Shown one piece after another: positions 21,501 to 32,275 of a stretch of 64,000 nt of DNA. The notes beneath the pieces are model-generated. The model was given only the letters and a program-made list of their open reading frames with translations, did not search any database and was not told the origin of the DNA. This DNA comes from Choristoneura fumiferana (taxonomy: Eukaryota > Arthropoda > Insecta > Lepidoptera > Tortricidae): assembly GCF_025370935.1 (NCBI RefSeq), contig NC_133495.1, positions 972,141 to 1,036,140 of the forward strand, given 5' to 3'. A program made the translations under genes and the position numbers. Positions within the stretch are counted from its first letter, which is position 1. The number at the start of each line of letters is the position of its first letter.

Positions 21501-24500
21501 TTGATTTTTTTATTACTTTTGTCAATAACTACAGATATTTCAATTGCTTGGAGTATAACAACATTTTTAAAATGTGGTGGTTACCATCTCTCTGTCTCTA
21601 GGTAACTTTTTTATATGATAAGGGGAAAACTAGCATGAGGGTCACCTAAAGGAAAGAAAACATCGCCATCCATCGACACTAAGTTAAATTACGGATGCGT
21701 TTGCCAAGCCTTTAAGAATAGGCTTTTATTTTCACTCTGTATTTGCAGTCTTATTACCTCAAAGGCTAAGGAAGAGGGAGGAGGTATGTCTTCTTCTATA
21801 TAGATAAAAATTAATTGAACAGAGACAGAAGATGCTTGCAGTGTAGGTTTTAGTCTCATTTTCGTTAATAGTTTACGAGTGCGAGCGAAGCCGAGGCAAT
21901 CAGGTAGTAAATAATAAACTTAATAAAACTTTATTGATGAATGCAAAAATTTAACAACAAAGGATACTCCGTAGATATTGATATATCCTTTAGTGGTCAC
22001 GTCGGTAAACCTGAGGCCATATTGTCAATCACATTAATTATCTCTTTCTACCATCATTCTACACCGTGTGACAGAAAGAAGTGATTATGATTCCCCGTGC
22101 ATTAGAAAATAAGGCCTAAGCTTGATAGTTCAATGCATTTATTATCTGATTTGTTATCTAAATAAACGATTTTTTTTTATTATTTAAACATAGAAATTTA
22201 AAAATTGCAGCCTCTAGTTGTACACCCAAGCTCAGGTAGTTGAACATCAAGGTAGAGATGAAATGTTTTAAATTAATGATTAATAAAATAATTAATAATT
22301 TAAATCACGGATACTTCTACGATTTGTCTCCGCGACATGTCCCCTAGTGAAAACGAGGCTTAAAGCTACTTTTGAGCGTTACTGCACTTTCTTAAACTAA
22401 TAAATTATAATTTTATTCCCTTTTCCAGTCAAAAGTACACCTTTAATGGTCATCTAAATAAATTATGGACGCCAACTGTAAATCATTTAACTAAAGGGAA
22501 CAATAAGTCTGTTCTTACGTTTATACGTTTTTAACTGCACTCAGTTATGTGCCAGTTGTAAGCGTTTCTCCAATTATAAAGTTACTTATGTTCTCAAGCG
22601 GACGTTAACCTGGTTATGGTTATGCGGGAACACATGATATCGCTGATTTCAGCTCAGTTTACAGAGCAAAGTGCAAATTGTGTGGCTTGTGGCATTCGAT
22701 CAAGCACAGGTTGTGCATCCATCCACTGAAGCTATGGGAAGTAACTACCAATAGGAAACATTTAAATTTAGTCACACCAATTTTGGCTCAGGCCTGAAAT
22801 ATCAGTTTTCCTAAAATGTTTTTTCGCAAATGTCTGCTTTTCAGAATGTCCACACGTCTTTTGCATTATGTCAGCTTCTCAAATGTCAGCTATTTAAATT
22901 GCCTGTCTCCAAGAATGACAGTTTTTTGTATAATGGTTCGCTTTTCAGAAAGTGCTTATTCTCAAAATGTCTGCAACCGCAAAATATTCCGCCTTCTTAT
23001 AACGTTGGCTTCCAGAGAAAAGTCTTATTCCCAAAATGTCTCCAATCATGGTCTTCAAATTTCATCTAAATCGGTTCAGCGGTTTAGCCGTGAAAGAGTA
23101 ACAGACAGACAGACTGAGTTACTTTCACATTTATAAGCATTGATTAACTACGCAAATCCCTTCGTTCGGGTACGAAACGGTCATTAATGTTATCTTGAAT
23201 GCCAGTAATTTTATATTTGGTATAGATGTTTATGTTATCAAAGAGTAAGAAGGTATGCAAGGAATTAAACCTTTTACATTTAGAACATTGATTTGAAAAT
23301 AAAGCAGACATTATGGGAAAACAAACACAACAAGACTATAGCCTATTTAAAAAAGTGAACATTACGGGAAAGCAGAAATTATGGTAATGCTAATATTATA
23401 GGAATGTAAACATTATGAATAGACGACTTCCTGAGATTGTACACATTTTAAATAGCAGACATTTTGAGAAAGCTGACAAAATAGAGGTACTAACATTGTG
23501 AAAACGCAGACGTTTTGAGAATTGTACATTTTAGGAAAACAGACATTCCAGGCCTGAGCCCAATTTTGATCGTTATAAGCACCTTCTTATATATGCCACA
23601 CAAACTACATACAAAGCGAAATATTGGTATTGCCAAGGCCGGGAAAAAGAAATTCGTTAGCTGAGTCCGTCAATAAATACTAATCCACGAAGTGCCATTT
23701 CCGCTGAGACATAATAATGTATACAGAGTGGCTCATTTAGATCGGTCAGTATGGGAAAGTCTGAAACCATAAGACATACGAAGATCTGTTCTTAGGAACC
23801 ATGTCATCGATTTTAATAACAAGAAAAACTGCATTCATACATTAAAAAATAAAAATTTCAACAATTTATTCTTATTTTTTTTATATCTATGTATATTCTT
23901 GTGTTTTCTGTACTGCTTACTGTGTTGGTGTGAAATAAAGAGTTATTGTATTGTATTGTAAGATAACCTAACCAACAAAGTTCGAAAACCCCCGACTTTG
24001 TCACTTCAAAGTTCAATATCTCAAAAACGGCTGAACCGATTTTGTAAAACATGTCTAAGAACCAATTTAAAAAAAAAAATCAAATCGGTCCACCCGTTTA
24101 AGTTTAAGCTACGGTGCCACAGACAGACAGACAGACAGACAGACGAACAGATACACAGTCACACATAGCGGTCATACTTATAACACCCCTGTTTTTGCGT
24201 CGGGGGTTAAAAAAAACTTGTTTGAAAAGTAAAACTTACATTATTAAAGAATATGAAGACAATGGATTTTATTCATTCTACATAATAATATCGTGATCTA
24301 CACTATCGATATCCAAATATATCGATATATAAATATAGCAGTCAAAACGTGCATTTAAAAAGTAAAAAAACCATACAATAATGGAATTTCATACAATTTC
24401 CCGGCCGCTGAGAGCAGCCAGGAGGTGATTTTGTTATAGTTTTTGTAATTTGTGGCATTCTGTAAGGAAGAACTTCGCGTACTATATTTGCGACAGTTCG

Positions 24501-27500
24501 GCAGACATTTCCGAACATATTGGAATAAAATTATATTTCTGACACGTTATTTGTGTGTGGGATGATGTGGAGCGCAATTATATGCGTAAGTCTACACACC
24601 TAATGTGCCTATCCAGCATTTTAAATTAATTCATTTTTAATTTGTATTTCCTGTTAACTAATTCCCACATGGAAATATTGACATGTATTTTTTAAATAAT
24701 TCCTGCTTAGTGATCAAGTTTTACGGACTATTGAAATCGGAAGACTAGAATGCAATACAAAATGAACCACTTATCACATATCAATGATAGTGGTAGAGAA
24801 ATATGCAATGCTCTGTATCTGTGTGTGCGTGCATGCGTGCGTGCGTGCGTGTGTGTTTGTGTGATGTCAATGATTATACCGAATCCATAATTAATTTGTC
24901 GACACTAAAAACACTGACCAATTTTCTTAGGCACCACGGGATAGGGTTACAATCTCGAATTAACGACGGTTGGGCTCCAGTAATGTCATAGTCGCTTTTA
25001 ATGCAATGTCAATGAAAAACACGACGTAATTTTCGGGAACTCCCACGGGAATTTTGTAAAATCCCGGAATTTAAATTAGTGCTGTATCTAATGATTTACA
25101 CGTGCGAAGTCGCGGGTAAACTCTAGTTTTAAATAATTTATTTGATCAACTATCACTTTGTGGAGTTCCACATCAATAAATTGTAATCATTTTATGATAT
25201 AATACAATCATTATTTCAGTAAGGAAAGGACTGCTTGTGACCACCTGTAGTTTTCAAACAATCACATCAGCCAAACGACATCTGCTGTTGATTAAAGGCC
25301 GCCCCTTAGATTAGAATGTTATATTGTACAAAACCTGACACCTGTCTCCACCCATGGCCCACAACTGTATAGTCGCCGGTCCACCTAAAAAGGAGACTTG
25401 CCACGACTTCATCTTCTAGTTTGTGAGAACCACTCTCCCTCTACAGCTATAGCTATTCTTGGAGCAATGTCCAGTACATTACCACTTCAACTTACATATT
25501 CTTCGAGCTGTCCGTGACTAGTTCTGCGGCGACCCTAGTTCTTTCTATAATAGAGATTGTACATAAATATTACACTTACCAAGCGTATTCTCCTTCCGAT
25601 GTATAACCCTGGCCTGAGTCATGCTTCCGAATGGAAACTCGCACCGGTCCGTGGTCGGCGTGGGAATGTTCTGCGGTATCTTGCCGTCCATTGGACAGAC
25701 GGTGTTGGGCGACTTGAAGTTGTCGCGCGGCGGCGGCGGCTCGGCGCTGGTCGACGCGCCGTCGTCGGCGAGCAGACGGCCGATGCCGCCGAGGTTGGAT
25801 AGGAGTTCCGCGTTCTGAGGGGGCCGCGAGGTGCTCGCATCTGGAAATTCAGGGGGGTTTAATGCGACTTCATTGTGTTGGGTTGTGTTAAAAAGACGTG
25901 GTAGGTTAGCAATGAGGGTTTTTCGACAAGCGAAATATCGCTAGATGGCGTTAGTGTCGTGAGGTCCGTTGACGTTTCAGTCTTGCTTGCGATTGGCTCA
26001 TTTATGATCTAGTCTACGAGGAGATTCGTTGTATGGAGACTAATAATTCTCCCGCCTATGAAAATTGGCACATGATGAAAAGAGGTAATACAGATTATAG
26101 ATATACAATAATCCAACAACTTTTCTTACGAGAAGTTAGGTATTTTTACCTAAACATGAAAATCGTTTATAACTCTCTGCGAAAAATTCCTCAGACTGAA
26201 ATTCTTTCTGTATACGTACCTATGTACTACTTAGATATTATACCGCAAATTTAACTTTTAACATTTTGCACTATAACTTCTACTGAAAATTTGCTCTGAT
26301 GATTTTTATTTCTTAATATGATTTAATTTACTGAAATAAATAGCTTTTATAAGGTATCCAAAAAGATTTTCCTATTACTATAGGAAGGATTGTCGTATTA
26401 TTATAGGTATTTTTATTATATTCATGCATAAAGAATAAGAATTTAATCATAATGTCACTTATACTTTTAAATTAGGTTAGTATTAAGAAAACTGACAATA
26501 TTATCATTGTTTAATTTGGAATAACAGTGTCCTTTAGTAGTTGATGAAATTATATCTAAATATATTAGAATTACTTGCCTGAAACACAGGGAATGCTACT
26601 TCAGGCATTTCTGGAAATATTTCTCTTACAGAGTGTGTTTTAGTTCTTAAGTTAAAAATGATGTAAATGAGTTTTTTAATAAATTATTATTATTTCAGCA
26701 GAGTAATTTTTCAGTAGAAGTTATAGTGCAAAATGTTAAAAGTTAAATTTGCGGTATCTCTGAAATCGAAAAATAATTGGATAGTTTTACATACATATTC
26801 TAAGTAGAACATAGGTACATACACAGAAAGAATTTCAGTTTGAGGAATTTTTCGCAGAAAGCTATAAACGATTTTCATGTTTAGGTAAAAATACCTAACT
26901 TCTCGTAAGAAAAGTTATTGGATTATTGTATATCTATAATCTGTATTAACTATTTTCATCATGCGCCAAGTTTCATAGGCGGGAGAATTATTCGGGTTGC
27001 AAAAGCCTCCTTGGTCGGACTACCAGTTATTTGACCAATCTCGAGCGCGAATATCAAAGTTATCAACGGACCTCACAACACGAGCACAAGTCTAGAGACG
27101 TAGTACAAGACGACCCGACTCAGTCAACTAGTCAGTGGTTTGTCACTAATACATTTCCCAATTCCTTGGTTTACCGTCAGTTTTGACTATAAAGTAGAAC
27201 CGATAGACAGCTGACATTTACGACGTAAAACAGCTTCTTTTTTTTTTTCTATTCGACTATAGGCAAACGAGCAATTGGGTCTCCTGATGGTAAGAGATCA
27301 CCACAGCCCATAAACATCTGCAACACCAGGGGTATTGCAGACGCGTTGCCAACCTAGAGGCCTAAGAAGGGATACCTCACGTGCCAGAAATTTCACCGGC
27401 TGTCTAACTCTCCACGCCGAAACACAACAGTGCAAGCATTGCTGCTTCACGGCAGAATTAGCGAGCAAGATGGTGGTAGCAATCCGGGCGGACCTTGCAC

Positions 27501-30500
27501 AAGGTCCTACCACCTGCATAATTTGCGGCATCATGTCTTGTTGTGCCGTTAAATAGTGCGGAAAAAATTATAATGCAACAAAAAACAATATTACTTTTCA
27601 TCGGTAAGTCCGCCTCTTTATTTTAACAAAATATTTACAAAAATTTAATTACTCGCAACGCGGGCAAGTTAGACTTGACGGGTCCGTCTTGTGTCCAGCC
27701 CCCATCTTTTTCATTCTTACTGCAATCGTGTATGTCTATCTCTCATTATCGTGATTAGTCTCGTGACGCCCATGACTAGTGTAGTGCGGTGCATTTGTTT
27801 TGTATTGTCGATAATTATCCACTAAATGATTATTGTATGTATTGATATCGGATTTTTTTCGTGGATGCTATTTATTACTATTAGTATTAACCTACTTCAT
27901 GAATCATACAAATGCAAAAGTGTGTGAAGTTTGTAAGTTTGTCCGTCTTTCACGTCGAAACGGTGCGACGGGTCGACGAGATTTTTTGGCATAGAGATAG
28001 TTTATGGGCCAGAGAGTGACATAGGCCACTTTTTAACCCGGAAAAATGCACCGTTCCCGAGGGAACAGCGCGCGATAACCGAATTCCACGCGTTCGAAGC
28101 CGCGGGCAAAAGCTAGTTAATTTTAATTCTTCTTTTTATGTATGTATATTTTTATGTTTTGGATAGGCATGACGTAATTTAATTTAATACATGTTATAAT
28201 TTAGTCCTATATATTTAAAAAAATACTGTAATATGAAAAACAAATGGATAAACGTTGCAAAAAGCGAAATTTTGTTTCCGTCAAAATATAGTGTCGTGTG
28301 CTCGAAACATTTTACTGAGGATTTTTTTTGAAGATAAACAAGAAGTGGCGGCTAATGAAGAGTGCAGAGTACCTACGCTGTTCTTGCCGAGAAAAGAACT
28401 TCTTGACGAGGATAATGAAGGTTGACTGGTAGAAATCCATTGAAGGGATAAGTTCACCTTTATACATATTTCTCAACGTCTGTCAATTGTGTTTGTTACT
28501 TATTTTGTACAATAAAGAGTTTACATACATAAATTTAAATTATTTAAGTTGCAACAAACTATTAAATATACTTTATAACTTTTTTAACATTCACTGCCAC
28601 CGACGCACATATGCGTTTTCGCAGCGGAGCGTGCAAAAATATCTGACACGCCCAACCGACCCTAGAAATAGAGTTGTATCAGATATTTATGAATGCTTTG
28701 TTGAGCGAGTCAGATATTGTTGCTGGTGACTATACCTATGAGGGCCACCGGCAAAATCTCATATCTCTACAACGTGTGACTTCCATAAGAACATATATTT
28801 TAAAGCATTGACGCCACCGACGCACATAAGCGTTTTCGGAACTTCGCCCAGTGCCGCTGTCATAGTTATTCATATATTTTGAACGCACACGTGCGTCGGT
28901 GGCAGCTGTGGAAGTCAGGTGGCAGTGAATGCGTTAAGCTTAAAAAAGATTCAAAGTTGGCATAAGTATTTTACCTGAGTGTACCTACAACTTGAAAAAC
29001 CTTTTTGCAAAACTTTTGATCGATATCGATAGAAAGCATAAAGTCATTAGTCATTACAATGCACGCCCTAGCGATCGGGTTCGAAATACTTCGGAAAACT
29101 TCGAACCGATCGCAACTCCCCCCACACCTAAGCTAGTTGACAGAATCTTTCTTTCAAATTCGTACGTATTAGGTCTCCAGGGGATATGTGCTCGTAGACT
29201 AGCGCCAACTGGCCTGTCACAACCAGCCCTGACCCGGCCTGCTAGCCTGGGCTGTTTTCTTAAACCTGGTCGTACGCTCGAAGCCGAGCTTGCACCTCTT
29301 TACTCAAAGAGCATTAATTGGCGTGCAAGCTTAGGCAGCAACCCCCACTGAACACCCCATGTGTGACGTAATTTAAGGATGGCCTCTTGTGGTCTGTAAC
29401 GCATTTTATAGCAATCCTGCATTCCATATGTGCTAGTCAGCCCAGTAAGGAATCAGTAAGACATTTACCAAATTCTCAAGTTTTCGGTATCGCTGAAACC
29501 TCAGTGACTTGTGAGAGACTGCAATTAATGGTGACACCACTTGCTTACGTTCCCGTCCAGTTGCACAGTAACGTGCCCCCCCACCCCCCAACCCTCCATG
29601 CCCTGGGCTTAGTCTAAGACAACAGTAGATATTTGTCTAAACTCATTACTTTTTGTACTCCTGCGACAAAAGAGTAGTATTGATTTAGTCAACTAGAATT
29701 TTACCATGTGCCCACTCTGGCTATAGAATTTGACCATTTGACTCCCCCCTGGCTATAGAATTTGACCATGTGACCCCCTCTGGCTATTAGGGCCAGTGCA
29801 ACATCACGAGATCACGAGGCCTAAGATGGGATACCTCACGTGCCAGTAATTTCACCGGCTGTCTTACTCTCCACGCCGAAACACAACAGTGCAAGCACTG
29901 CTGCTTCACGGCAGGATTAGCGAGCAAGATGGTGGTAGCAATCCGGGCGGACCTTGCACAAGGTCCTGCCACTTGCAACTACTAGAAAAAGGATAGTTCC
30001 CTCTTTTTCCTAAAGATGCCATCTTACAATTTAATGTTTTGCGGGGTTTCAACAAGTCGTTATTATATATTTTCATCTAAGTAAATGCGTCCGTACTCTA
30101 CTGCACCTGTACAACGACTGACAAACGTCACATAAGTAGTGTTGACAACGCTCTACGAAGCCGAAATTAGCCGAGTCTCTTTCCAAAGACCGATGTGCAA
30201 TCTTTATGGCCGGGTACTGTACTGGTGCCACCACTCCACCACTCACCTTCCTGGTCAGTGTTGATCCTCAGCTCGGCGCCGTGCTGCAGGCGCAGCGAGA
30301 CGGCGGCGTCCCCGTCCAGCTGCACGGACAGTATGCCGAGCGCGCGCAGCTGCGGCGCGCCCGCGGCCGCCAGCGCGCGCAGACGCGCCGCCGCCGCGCG
30401 CGGCACCGACAGCGTCACGCGGACCGAGTTCCACGGCTCCACCTGCCGACAGACGACTCTAATTACCCATTCGCGCTATTAAGAAAACTATACCACATAA

Positions 30501-32095
30501 GTTGGGTGGGCACGGTGACCCGAACTGGCTCTTATTAGTAACAGAGTACATACAGAGTGCTTCTTAGCTTAGAAACTTACGCTACCTATAGAACTAAGAC
30601 ACGAAGTAGACTTTTCTGTCAAGAAACTAGTAATAAATGGGACATGAGACCTTGGCCTGTGAAAAACTTTTTTCACCGCATCTATACCTATAGAATTAAA
30701 ACATTAAGAAGACTTTCCTGTCAAGAAACTAGCACCAGCTAACTGTTTGTAGTAACTGGGACATAAAGAAGATTTACCTGCTGATAAACTTCCATCTCCT
30801 GTAGTAACTCAGAAATAAAGAAGACTTTCCTGCTATAAGAAACTTGCTCTACCTGTTAGTAGCTCAAGATCGAAAGATTTCCCTGCTATAAGAAACATAC
30901 TCTACCTAAGATTTAAAGAAAACTTACTTGCTATAAAAAAACTTGCTCTACTTATATTAGTAACTTGAAATTTAAAGAAGACTTCACTGCTATAAGAAAC
31001 TTGCTCTACCTGTTAGTAGCTCAAGATTGAAAGAATACTTTGCTGCTGTAAGAAACTTGCTCTACCTGTTAGTAGCTCAAGATTGAAAGAAGACTTCCCT
31101 GCTGTAAGAAACTTGCTCTACCTGTTAGTAGCTCAAGATTGAAAGAAGACTTCCCTGCTGTAAGAAACTTGCTCTACCTGTTAGTAGCTCAAGATTGAAA
31201 GAAGACTTCCCTGCTGTAAGAAACTTGCTCTACCTGTTAGTAGCTCAAGATTGAAAGAAGACTTCCCTGCTGTAAGAAACTTGCTCTACCTGTTAGTAGC
31301 TCAAGATTGAAAGAAGACTTCCCTGCTGTAAGAAACTTGCTCTACCTGTAAGTAGCTCAAGATTGAAAGAAGACTTCCCTGCTGTAACAAATTTGCTCTA
31401 CCTGTTAGTAGCTCAAGATTTAGGGGCTGTTTCACCATCCATTGATTAGTGTTAACTGACAGTTAAATGCGATGCCGTCTCCGTCTATTCGAACAAAAGA
31501 AATAGAGACGGCATCACATTTAACCATCAGTTAAGACTAATCAATGGATGGTGAAACAGCCCCTTAAACTTTAAACAAGACTTCCCTACTATGAGTAACT
31601 TGCTCTACCTGTTGTGACTCAAGATTTAAAGAAGACTAAGACCTAAAGAAGGCTTCCCTGCTGAGAATCTTGCTCTACCTATAAAATCGACATGCACCAT
31701 AGTTTATTTTGTGTAGGAAACTTTAAGTTGTGCTTAATAAAAGGAGCCAAGATATTCGCGATTTCGCGACTTCGGGCCTGTTTCACCACTCATTGATTAA
31801 TGTTATTTGACAGATAAATATGATGCCGTTTCCGTCTATTCGGACAGTGGCATCACAGATATCTGTCACATAAAATAATTCAATGAACGGTGAAACATGG
31901 GATTAGTGTTGTTACCTTGTTAACTTTGAGAGTGTTGGGATGCGGCTCGGCGAGTAGCGTGCGCAGGTCGCGGAGCAGGCGGCGCAGGCGCGCGGGGAAG
32001 CGCGGGTCGCGCAGGTCGCCCTCGCACGTCACCACCACGCCGCACGCGCCGCCCAAGACCGCGCCCGCGCCCACCCCGTCGCTGTCCGCTGCCAT
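16662..32095 (-). CDS. NCOA6: Nuclear receptor coactivator 6 homologue, seven coding exons, frame broken in exons 5-7
   Basis: Whole gene; each exon is listed separately. NCOA6 (ASC-2) is a nuclear coactivator and a subunit of the MLL3/MLL4 (Trr in flies) histone H3K4 methyltransferase complex; it binds nuclear receptors through LXXLL motifs. Identification rests on VEPWNSVRV followed by the LG/RALGILSVQL block (exon 2), matching the conserved N-terminal domain, and on SSPLLVNLLQND (exon 4), matching the first receptor box. A second LXXLL (LQALL) is in exon 6. Exons 1-4 splice in frame (phases 0, 1, 1, 0). Exons 5 and 6 should begin and end in phase 0, but are 230 and 160 bases long, and exon 7 changes frame three times. 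Either the assembly has indels in GC-rich runs or this allele is damaged. Confidence 0.85.
18205..18245 (-). other. Frame break 1 in NCOA6 exon 7
   Basis: The frame that encodes LKDEPAAMPPPPAP runs into a stop near 18018, while the neighbouring frame continues as FKSPPTSYGLSPGPPSS and then the long coding stretch. The switch lies in a C/G-only run. Confidence 0.7.
18979..19138 (-). CDS. NCOA6: NCOA6 exon 6, frameshifted, second LXXLL
   Basis: Starts EFTPPPPYKQAP in phase 0. The second half is protein-like in another frame (PGVTHEDLQALLPPP, then SMDQKTQSSFQ) and ends in phase 0 into exon 7. The length of 160 leaves a remainder of 1, so a net indel lies in the GC-only tract at about 19060-19115. 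LQALL is a second LXXLL motif. Confidence 0.65.
19332..19472. mobile_element. 141-bp palindromic MITE, TSD TAA
   Basis: Third site of the same family, in the NCOA6 intron between exons 5 and 6. TAA lies on both sides (19329-19331, 19473-19475). The length is again exactly 141 bp. Confidence 0.85.
19475..20515. other. NCOA6 intron between exons 5 and 6, nothing else seen
   Basis: AT-rich; apart from the MITE at 19332-19472 no repeat family or coding frame was recognised. Confidence 0.5.
20519..20748 (-). CDS. NCOA6: NCOA6 exon 5, frameshifted
   Basis: Splice sites are good (GTTCCAG|ATGGAG, CCGCAG|GTACAT). The first half reads MELAVGRAPFEYRAPRPLAP in phase 0. The last part is protein-like only in another frame (RAFPARPPAPLQYRAP, then LRPPYPQ), which ends in the phase that exon 6 needs. 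The length of 230 leaves a remainder of 2, so a net indel lies in the GC-only tract at about 20610-20700. Confidence 0.65.
21238..21485 (-). CDS. NCOA6: NCOA6 exon 4 (LXXLL receptor box)
   Basis: 248 bases, phase 1 to 0. A Pro-rich stretch is followed by MSSPLLVNLLQNDAA, whose LVNLL is the receptor-binding box conserved in vertebrate NCOA6. Borders are CCCCCAG|GC and CAG|GTGAGT. Confidence 0.88.
21490..22780. other. NCOA6 intron between exons 3 and 4, left part
   Basis: No gene and no recognised repeat family apart from scattered AT-rich tracts. Confidence 0.5.
22785..23560. mobile_element. Unclassified element with 35-bp inverted ends, built of 17-nt words
   Basis: The ends GGCTCAGGCCTGAAATATC and, inverted, GGCTCAGGCCTGGAATGTC continue into TTTTCCTAAAATGT on both sides (about 35 bp, 3-4 mismatches). 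CAATTTT flanks both ends (22778-22784, 23561-23567). The left arm has words such as TTTTCAGAATGTC and CTCAAAATGTCTGC. The right arm has the reverse sense, e.g. GCAGAAATTATGGTAAT, GCTAATATTATAGGAAT and GCAGACATTTTGAGAAA, spaced about 17 bases. An unrelated dispersed repeat (GTTTAGCCGTGAAAGAGTAA with ACAG repeats, about 23045-23165) is nested in the middle. No protein. Confidence 0.75.
23570..25575. other. NCOA6 intron between exons 3 and 4, right part
   Basis: Mostly anonymous. 23985-24215 is a dispersed moth repeat (AAAACGGCTGAACCGATTTT, an ACAG run, GCGTCGGGGGTTAAAA). 24820-24860 is a short TG/GC-rich run. Confidence 0.5.
25580..25840 (-). CDS. NCOA6: NCOA6 exon 3
   Basis: 261 bases, phase 1 to 1, in frame with its neighbours (TTTCCAG|AT and CTTG|GTAAGT). 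It encodes ELLSNLGGIGRLLADDG, a Pro/Ser-rich linker and GSMTQARVIHRKENTLG. No known domain. Confidence 0.75.
25950..27085. mobile_element. Large fold-back element, arms of about 300 bp
   Basis: AATAATTCTCCCGCCTATGA, ACCTAAACATGAAAATCG and AACATTTTGCACTATAACTT (26040-26285) recur inverted at about 26715-26992. GTGAGGTCCGTTGA near 25960 recurs inverted near 27073. The loop is about 400 bases. Arms differ by substitutions and indels. No coding frame, so a non-autonomous inverted-repeat element in an NCOA6 intron is the likely reading. Confidence 0.7.
27243..27524 (-). mobile_element. Dispersed moth retroposon, GGTGATCTCTTACCATCAGG family
   Basis: Poly(T) start on the plus strand, then TGGTAAGAGATCACCACAGC, AGGCCTAAGAAGGGATACC and GGACCTTGCACAAGGTCC. 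Oriented on the minus strand with a poly(A) tail. Longest of the copies seen here, together with 63196-63475. Confidence 0.75.
28588..28933. mobile_element. piggyBac-type MITE with TTAA flanks and a nested MITE
   Basis: Left end CATTCACTGCCACCGACGC after TTAA (28584-28587); right end GGTGGCAGTGAATGCG before TTAA (28934-28937). TTAA duplication is diagnostic of piggyBac-like elements. A second GACGCCACCGACGCAC at about 28811 is an internal repeat of the end. A CAGTCACC-family MITE (about 28613-28735) sits inside. Confidence 0.75.
28940..29780. other. Non-coding stretch in NCOA6 intron 2
   Basis: Contains an inverted word pair (CGATCGGGTTCGAA / TTCGAACCGATCG at about 29071-29112) and a GC-richer part at 29150-29350 whose origin was not recognised. 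At 29695-29785 the phrase CTGGCTATAGAATTTGACC is repeated in tandem. Confidence 0.45.
29815..29976 (-). mobile_element. Truncated copy of the same retroposon
   Basis: Starts at AGGCCTAAGATGGGATACC and ends at GGACCTTGCACAAGGTCC; the poly(A) end is missing. Confidence 0.7.
30247..30442 (-). CDS. NCOA6: NCOA6 exon 2 (conserved N-terminal domain)
   Basis: 65 codons plus one base. VEPWNSVRVTLSVPRAAAAR and QLRALGILSVQLDGD are the best matches to vertebrate NCOA6 in the window. Borders are CAG|GTGGAG and GAAG|GTGAGT, phase 0 to 1. Strongly GC-rich, unlike the surrounding introns. Confidence 0.88.
30560..31690. repeat. 56-bp minisatellite in NCOA6 intron 1
   Basis: Seven near-identical 56-base units start at 31021, 31077, 31133, 31189, 31245, 31301 and 31357. 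Each contains AAGACTTCCCTGCTGTAAG, AAACTTGCTCTACCTG and TTAGTAGCTCAAGA. Decayed units extend left to about 30560 and right of the inserted MITE to about 31690. On the minus (gene) strand each unit contains TACTAAC, then TTTCTTACAG 23 bases after the branch-like A, and CAG|GTAGAG. Confidence 0.9.
31423..31563. mobile_element. 141-bp palindromic MITE inside a minisatellite, TSD TTA
   Basis: Fourth site of the family, flanked by TTA (31420-31422, 31564-31566). It interrupts the 56-bp tandem array of NCOA6 intron 1 in the middle of a unit, so the array is older than this insertion. Confidence 0.85.
31774..31900. mobile_element. Diverged copy of the same MITE, next to NCOA6 exon 1
   Basis: Ends GGGCCTGTTTCACCACTC and GGTGAAACATGGG form a hairpin, with an inner GATGCCGT motif shared with the 141-bp family. 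The element stops about 15 bases from the 5' splice site of NCOA6 exon 1. Confidence 0.65.
31916..32095 (-). CDS. NCOA6: NCOA6 exon 1 (60 codons, ATG start)
   Basis: Starts at the ATG at 32095, one base after a 3' splice site (TTTTCCGTTCCCAG), so an upstream non-coding exon exists. It encodes MAADSDG, VVVTCEGDLRDPRF and LRTLLAEPHPNTLKVNK, the start of the conserved N-terminal domain. The acidic leader present in vertebrate NCOA6 is missing. Ends in phase 0 at AAG|GTAACA. Confidence 0.8.
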
Positions 32096-32275
32096 ACTGG
32101 GAACGGAAAAAACTTTTATTACTAAGTTTTTACCTTTTACTAAAAATTCATATATGTATATTTTATAGTCGAATCCCGACCCACCATAGAACATTCTCAC
32201 AGCAAGTGTCATAATGAATTCCCTTGTCAGGCAATGCAATATCACTATGACATTTCCACGAAAAGGAACTTCTGA

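Noticed and set aside
28992..29617. Two plus-strand frames in NCOA6 intron 2
   Set aside because: No family pattern, no splice borders; GC-richer anonymous DNA.
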